Shown here: piece by piece, positions 60,688 to 64,000 of the stretch
How the letters are laid out: every line of letters starts with the position of its first letter
Position numbering within the stretch: position 1 is the first letter of the stretch
Origin: Erinaceus europaeus
Taxonomy: Eukaryota > Chordata > Mammalia > Eulipotyphla > Erinaceidae
NCBI RefSeq assembly: GCF_950295315.1
Contig: NC_080171.1
Coordinates: 97,797,445 to 97,861,444, forward strand
Length of the DNA stretch: 64,000 nt
Direction of reading: 5' to 3'
Notes under the pieces: model-generated
The model's database searches: none
The model's input: only the letters and a program-made list of their open reading frames with translations
What the model was told of the DNA's origin: nothing
Position numbers and translations under genes: made by a program

Positions 60688-62192
60688 TGCTTGCTGACAA
60701 CCTCTCCTCCAGCTGCCATGCTGGGTAAAAATATTGTACATTTGCTGTTTATAAATTTGGATAAAAGAGGAATGATGTTTACTTCAGATGGAATATCTTT
60801 AGACTTGTATCTGCATAAGAGTTTTTCTTTCTCTAAGTAGATTTTCATACCTGAGGAGGTGAAAACACTTACCTTTTAGATAGAGAAAAGGATTTCTAAG
60901 AGCCCACATAAACACACCTGAGCTTGTCTCCATCCAACCCTGCACAACTGAGACTTTGAAAATATAGCACTATAGCACTGTCTTTCCTTCCCCTTACACA
61001 ACCCCCCAGCATGAATTGATATGCCTCAAGCCTGGAAAATTCTTTCTCCTTTGGCTCTGGTCATCTCTGTGGGGTTGCCTGTATTCCTGCCCCCCTCCCT
61101 ATAATCCTAGAGGAAATCTAATCTAAAGGAAAGGTGCTTTATTTATAGCACTATGCCATCCTTCAGAAGACAGGGAATTCTCGAAGAACAAAAATTGTGG
61201 GAGAAGAAAAAATTCTCAGCACAAAGCTCATGTAACAGCTGAATCCAGTGAAGAATGTTAGACAGTTTCCAGCAGCCTGATGACACAAGCCTGAAAGAAG
61301 ATATTTGAGATCGACTAGCAGAAGTTGTTGCAAGTGATTGTGAAGAAGGAAGGGGAACTATGGCCCAGCCTCACACTAGTGTGGAAAGTCCAGGTCAGGG
61401 AACAGTAGCAGGAGGCTGATTCTTGCCTCAGGCACTGGGTGTCAGCCAGCTCACCCTGGCCTTCTCTCCAGAAAGGGCTGCCCCGTCACTTTCATTCAGT
61501 GTCCCCCCAACTTACAATCCCAGCACCTCCCTCTTCTTGACTGACATAAAAATATGTAGCGACAAGCTGTCTGCCACAGAAGAAATCTGATCAGACATTG
61601 ATTTCAGCAATTGCCTCTATAGGCCAAGACATAAGGCAAATTTGTTTCTGAGTACTGTTATTGCTAATGCAGGTCGGAGGCAGGAAGGGCCAGCGGCATG
61701 TGAAAAGTGGTAGCAACATCCCAAATAGGAGCTCCAGTTATAGATAATTGGAATACAGATTTGAATAGTGTATGCTCCTCTACAGTTTATGCATTTTCAT
61801 TCTGGAAGATCCTATTTGGAGGGAAATTCTGGCCTTCATTTTCTAAGGGTTATAGTAGCTAGCTGTCAAGCATAGATGGAAATAGGGTGGGCTTCTCTTT
61901 AGAAACAAGGATTAGCTGAGCTGAACTTTATACTTCATGGAGCCCAGAGTTCTGCTGAGACACTGCATTGAGTTTGTCCACTGCTTCCTTCTTAAAAGAT
62001 TTCTTTTCAGTTCATTTTACTTTTTTTCCCAGAAAACCAGAGGCTGAGTTTCTTGCCAGCTTGAGAGTAGCTGGAGCCTTCCTTCAACATGCTGATTTAT
62101 TGCCAACTCTTTACTTGGTGGGGTGAATTTGTTTTACATGCATTTAATCCCACTTTAACACATGCTTCAAACTCCTGCCAAAGTGGGTTTAG

Positions 62193-62399
<207 letters not shown>

Positions 62400-62494
62400 T
62401 CTCTGGCAACACTTTTCCCTGAGCTGACATGCCTTGATAAGTGCATTCAGAGCAATAGGAGGAAAAGGAAAGCGTTTTTGTAGCCCAACATCTA

Positions 62495-62502
62495 CAGCTT
62501 TA
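62495..62502 (+). promoter_or_regulatory. miR-320 type seed match (first)
   Basis: CAGCTTTA is the 8-base complement of the miR-320 seed as I remember it. A second copy is at 63230-63237. Conservation cannot be checked here. Confidence 0.35.
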
Positions 62503-62599
62503 CTGTAAAACCTTGTCTTATTAAAGAACTTGGTAAATCTGTTTTGTAAGGAATCATAATCATTTGTATTTATACTTAAAAACACGATGTTAAAAAAAA

Positions 62600-62605
62600 A
62601 ATAAA
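62600..62605 (+). promoter_or_regulatory. Proximal poly(A) signal
   Basis: AATAAA about 200 bases past the stop, directly after an A-run. Use would give a very short 3'UTR without most of the microRNA sites. Confidence 0.45.
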
Positions 62606-62859
62606 AGCACTTTATCCAATTAGGCCAAGAGTTAACATGGTTGACAGTCCTATAGCTATTTTATCATAATTTATTATCAATATTTTACATTAATGGTTTC
62701 ACAGTTGCCAATTTCTTGGCCTTAAGGGTAAAAAAAAGTATAATATTCACTAAACCTCAATTGTCAAAGTAGATGCAAAGATTCACCTCACTTAAATTGG
62801 ACTTCTTACATATTTCCATCACAGACTTTGATTTTCTTTAATAACACTAATGGAGTTCA

Positions 62860-62865
62860 AATAAA
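62860..62865 (+). promoter_or_regulatory. Middle poly(A) signal
   Basis: AATAAA followed ~30 bases later by the T/G-rich stretch GTTAATGATGGTTGTGTTTA, a plausible downstream element. Confidence 0.5.
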
Positions 62866-63229
62866 AGAGCTGTTTGGCTATCTCTGTTAATGATGGTTGT
62901 GTTTAAGAATCTCCCCCGTCACATTTGTGTTGCGATCTCTTATGTTATAATTAGATCAGAGACTAGTAGCATCTTTTCTCTCTGAAAGCACCAGTGCCCG
63001 GAGTCTGCTCGGTAATTAAATTATGGATCCAGATTGTTCTGAGAGATGAAGATACTTGCTGCTGATAGAGGTGAACATGAAATCCAGCTGGGGTTTTATG
63101 GTGTGCACTGGGTGTCACAGACTTGTCAAGGTTTGCTACGTCCTCTGGGCATCAACGAAAGGCCCTGCTCTCTGGAGTGTTGTATATAGTGTAGCAAAAG
63201 AGTATTTATACATCTCACCAATCAAAACA

Positions 63230-63237
63230 CAGCTTTA
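63230..63237 (+). promoter_or_regulatory. miR-320 type seed match (second)
   Basis: A second CAGCTTTA in the same 3'UTR. Confidence 0.35.
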
Positions 63238-63305
63238 TTACCTCATGCGAACTCATACAAACCAATAGAATTTCAACATGTTCTGTAGCTTAGAGTGCTC
63301 ACTTA

Positions 63306-63312
63306 CTACCTC
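63306..63312 (+). promoter_or_regulatory. let-7 seed match
   Basis: CTACCTC, a 7-base match to the let-7 seed. let-7 control of PBX3 has been reported in human cells. Confidence 0.45.
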
Positions 63313-63499
63313 TGAACAATACTCACGCTGTAGTTTGTCTCTTATCTTTTTTGCATCTTGTAATTAACTCTTTGTTTCCCTTCATATAAAATGTAATGTA
63401 CATTGTAATCTTTTAAAAGAAAAATCAGGGTTGCATTTGCAACTCTTAAAAAACAGAAAGTGGAAACATTGGTTCTTAACACAGGATCAGTAAAACTGT

Positions 63500-63507
63500 T
63501 GTAAATA
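63500..63507 (+). promoter_or_regulatory. Pumilio response element
   Basis: TGTAAATA fits the PUM consensus TGTANATA. It lies 14 bases before the miR-181 match, close enough for interplay. Confidence 0.45.
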
Positions 63508-63520
63508 CTGAGAAACATTT

Positions 63521-63527
63521 TGAATGT
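63521..63527 (+). promoter_or_regulatory. miR-181 seed match
   Basis: TGAATGT complements the miR-181 seed. PBX3 is a reported miR-181 target in leukaemia. Confidence 0.45.
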
Positions 63528-63618
63528 TCTTCATCTTGTTAAACTAATCCATGCAAAAAAAAAGAAAAAGAAAAAAAAAGCGGCGGCTAATTGTGATGCA
63601 TTCAGATTTCAGTATTCA

Positions 63619-63626
63619 GTACTGTA
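63619..63626 (+). promoter_or_regulatory. miR-101 type seed match
   Basis: GTACTGTA is an 8-base match to the miR-101 seed as I recall it. It also contains the TACTGTA match for miR-144. Confidence 0.35.
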
Positions 63627-63737
63627 TATTTCACCCTGTGTAATGGGGGCCCCCCTCTCCTTTCTCTCTTTTTGTATTGTATGCGATTCTGAAACTGATT
63701 GAGTCATGAAAATAATTTGTGGCAGTGATTCTAATGT

Positions 63738-63743
63738 ATTAAA
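63738..63743 (+). promoter_or_regulatory. Variant poly(A) signal ATTAAA
   Basis: ATTAAA 84 bases before the canonical distal hexamer, followed by T-rich sequence. A possible alternative site. Confidence 0.35.
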
Positions 63744-63826
63744 AACGTTTCGTGTTCCTTTCTAACTGGATTACACCCTGGATTGAAAAGTCTTCCTCGT
63801 GGTAGTTATATGTAGTTTCAAACATG

Positions 63827-63832
63827 AATAAA
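63827..63832 (+). promoter_or_regulatory. Distal poly(A) signal
   Basis: AATAAA followed by ACTTTTTGCTTTCATG. Cleavage is expected around 63845-63855. After it the sequence looks like ordinary flanking DNA, so I take this as the main PBX3 3' end visible here. Confidence 0.75.
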
Positions 63833-63865
63833 CTTTTTGCTTTCATGATTAAATGTTGATGCCAT

Positions 63866-64000
63866 TTCTTTTCTACCACTTGAGCCAGTCAAAGCAGGCA
63901 AAGGAGAAAGTGCCCACTCTTTTTCCAAGCAGGCCTAGGCATGTTAAATGTTCTGTCAGAGAGAGACTTTGAGATGACAGTAAAGCCGGCTGGCAGTGAA
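63866..64000. other. Downstream flank
   Basis: 135 bases after the PBX3 poly(A) signal. No feature recognised. Confidence 0.6.

Larger units (their letters stand above)
62400..63855 (+). other. PBX3: PBX3 3'UTR
   Basis: About 1.45 kb from the stop to the distal poly(A) signal region. No lineage-specific SINE or L1 lies within it. It holds AATAAA at 62600-62605, 62860-62865 and 63827-63832, an ATTAAA at 63738-63743, and several microRNA seed matches plus a Pumilio motif. The 3' end is inferred from the distal signal. Confidence 0.85.

Overview
This window is a mammalian chromosomal segment carrying the 3' two-thirds of PBX3, a PBC-class TALE homeodomain transcription factor gene, on the + strand. 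Seven coding exons with consensus splice sites (3676-3917, 18518-18708, 29800-29935, 56361-56526, 58350-58462, 59179-59268, 62307-62399) splice in frame into the last 343 residues of the protein. If the protein has the 434-residue length I recall for human PBX3, these are residues 92-434: end of PBC-A, PBC-B with a nine-alanine tract, the TALE homeodomain, and the Gly/Ser/Asn-rich C-terminus. The first two exons and the promoter lie upstream. A ~1.45 kb 3'UTR with several poly(A) signals follows the stop, and the last ~150 bases look intergenic.

Over 95% of the window is intron, filled by lineage-specific retroposons. Several tRNA-derived SINE families dominate; here they are called A, A-extended, B, C, E, F and G. 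I associate their sequences with hedgehogs (Erinaceidae, probably Erinaceus europaeus). That species call is an inference from repeat content recalled from memory. There are also 5'-truncated L1 LINEs, an older L1 layer, ancient L2/MIR remnants, an 83-bp mariner-type MITE, microsatellites and one 35-bp minisatellite.

Layout: 1-4.7 kb is intron 2, exon 3 and early intron 3, with no lineage-specific SINE. 4.7-18.5 kb (intron 3) holds many SINEs, an internally deleted L1 with target-site duplication (11.7-12.9 kb) and an L1-type insertion with an apparent 3' transduction (15.75-16.23 kb). 18.7-29.8 kb (intron 4) holds an ancient L2 split by a ~2.6 kb L1, itself split by a young extended SINE. 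29.9-56.4 kb (intron 5) is mixed repeats, the minisatellite, the MITE and a repeat-poor block near 52.3-53.1 kb. 56.5-62.3 kb holds the short introns 6-8. 62.4-63.85 kb is the 3'UTR.

I see no second protein-coding gene, no RNA gene, no CRISPR array and no novel multi-gene system. The notable content is retroposon biology (deletion-fusion L1, 3' transduction, modular SINEs, an L1 lineage with a long 3'UTR) and PBX3 isoform and regulatory signals (exon 7 skipping, a possible intronic poly(A) site after exon 3, microRNA and Pumilio motifs).
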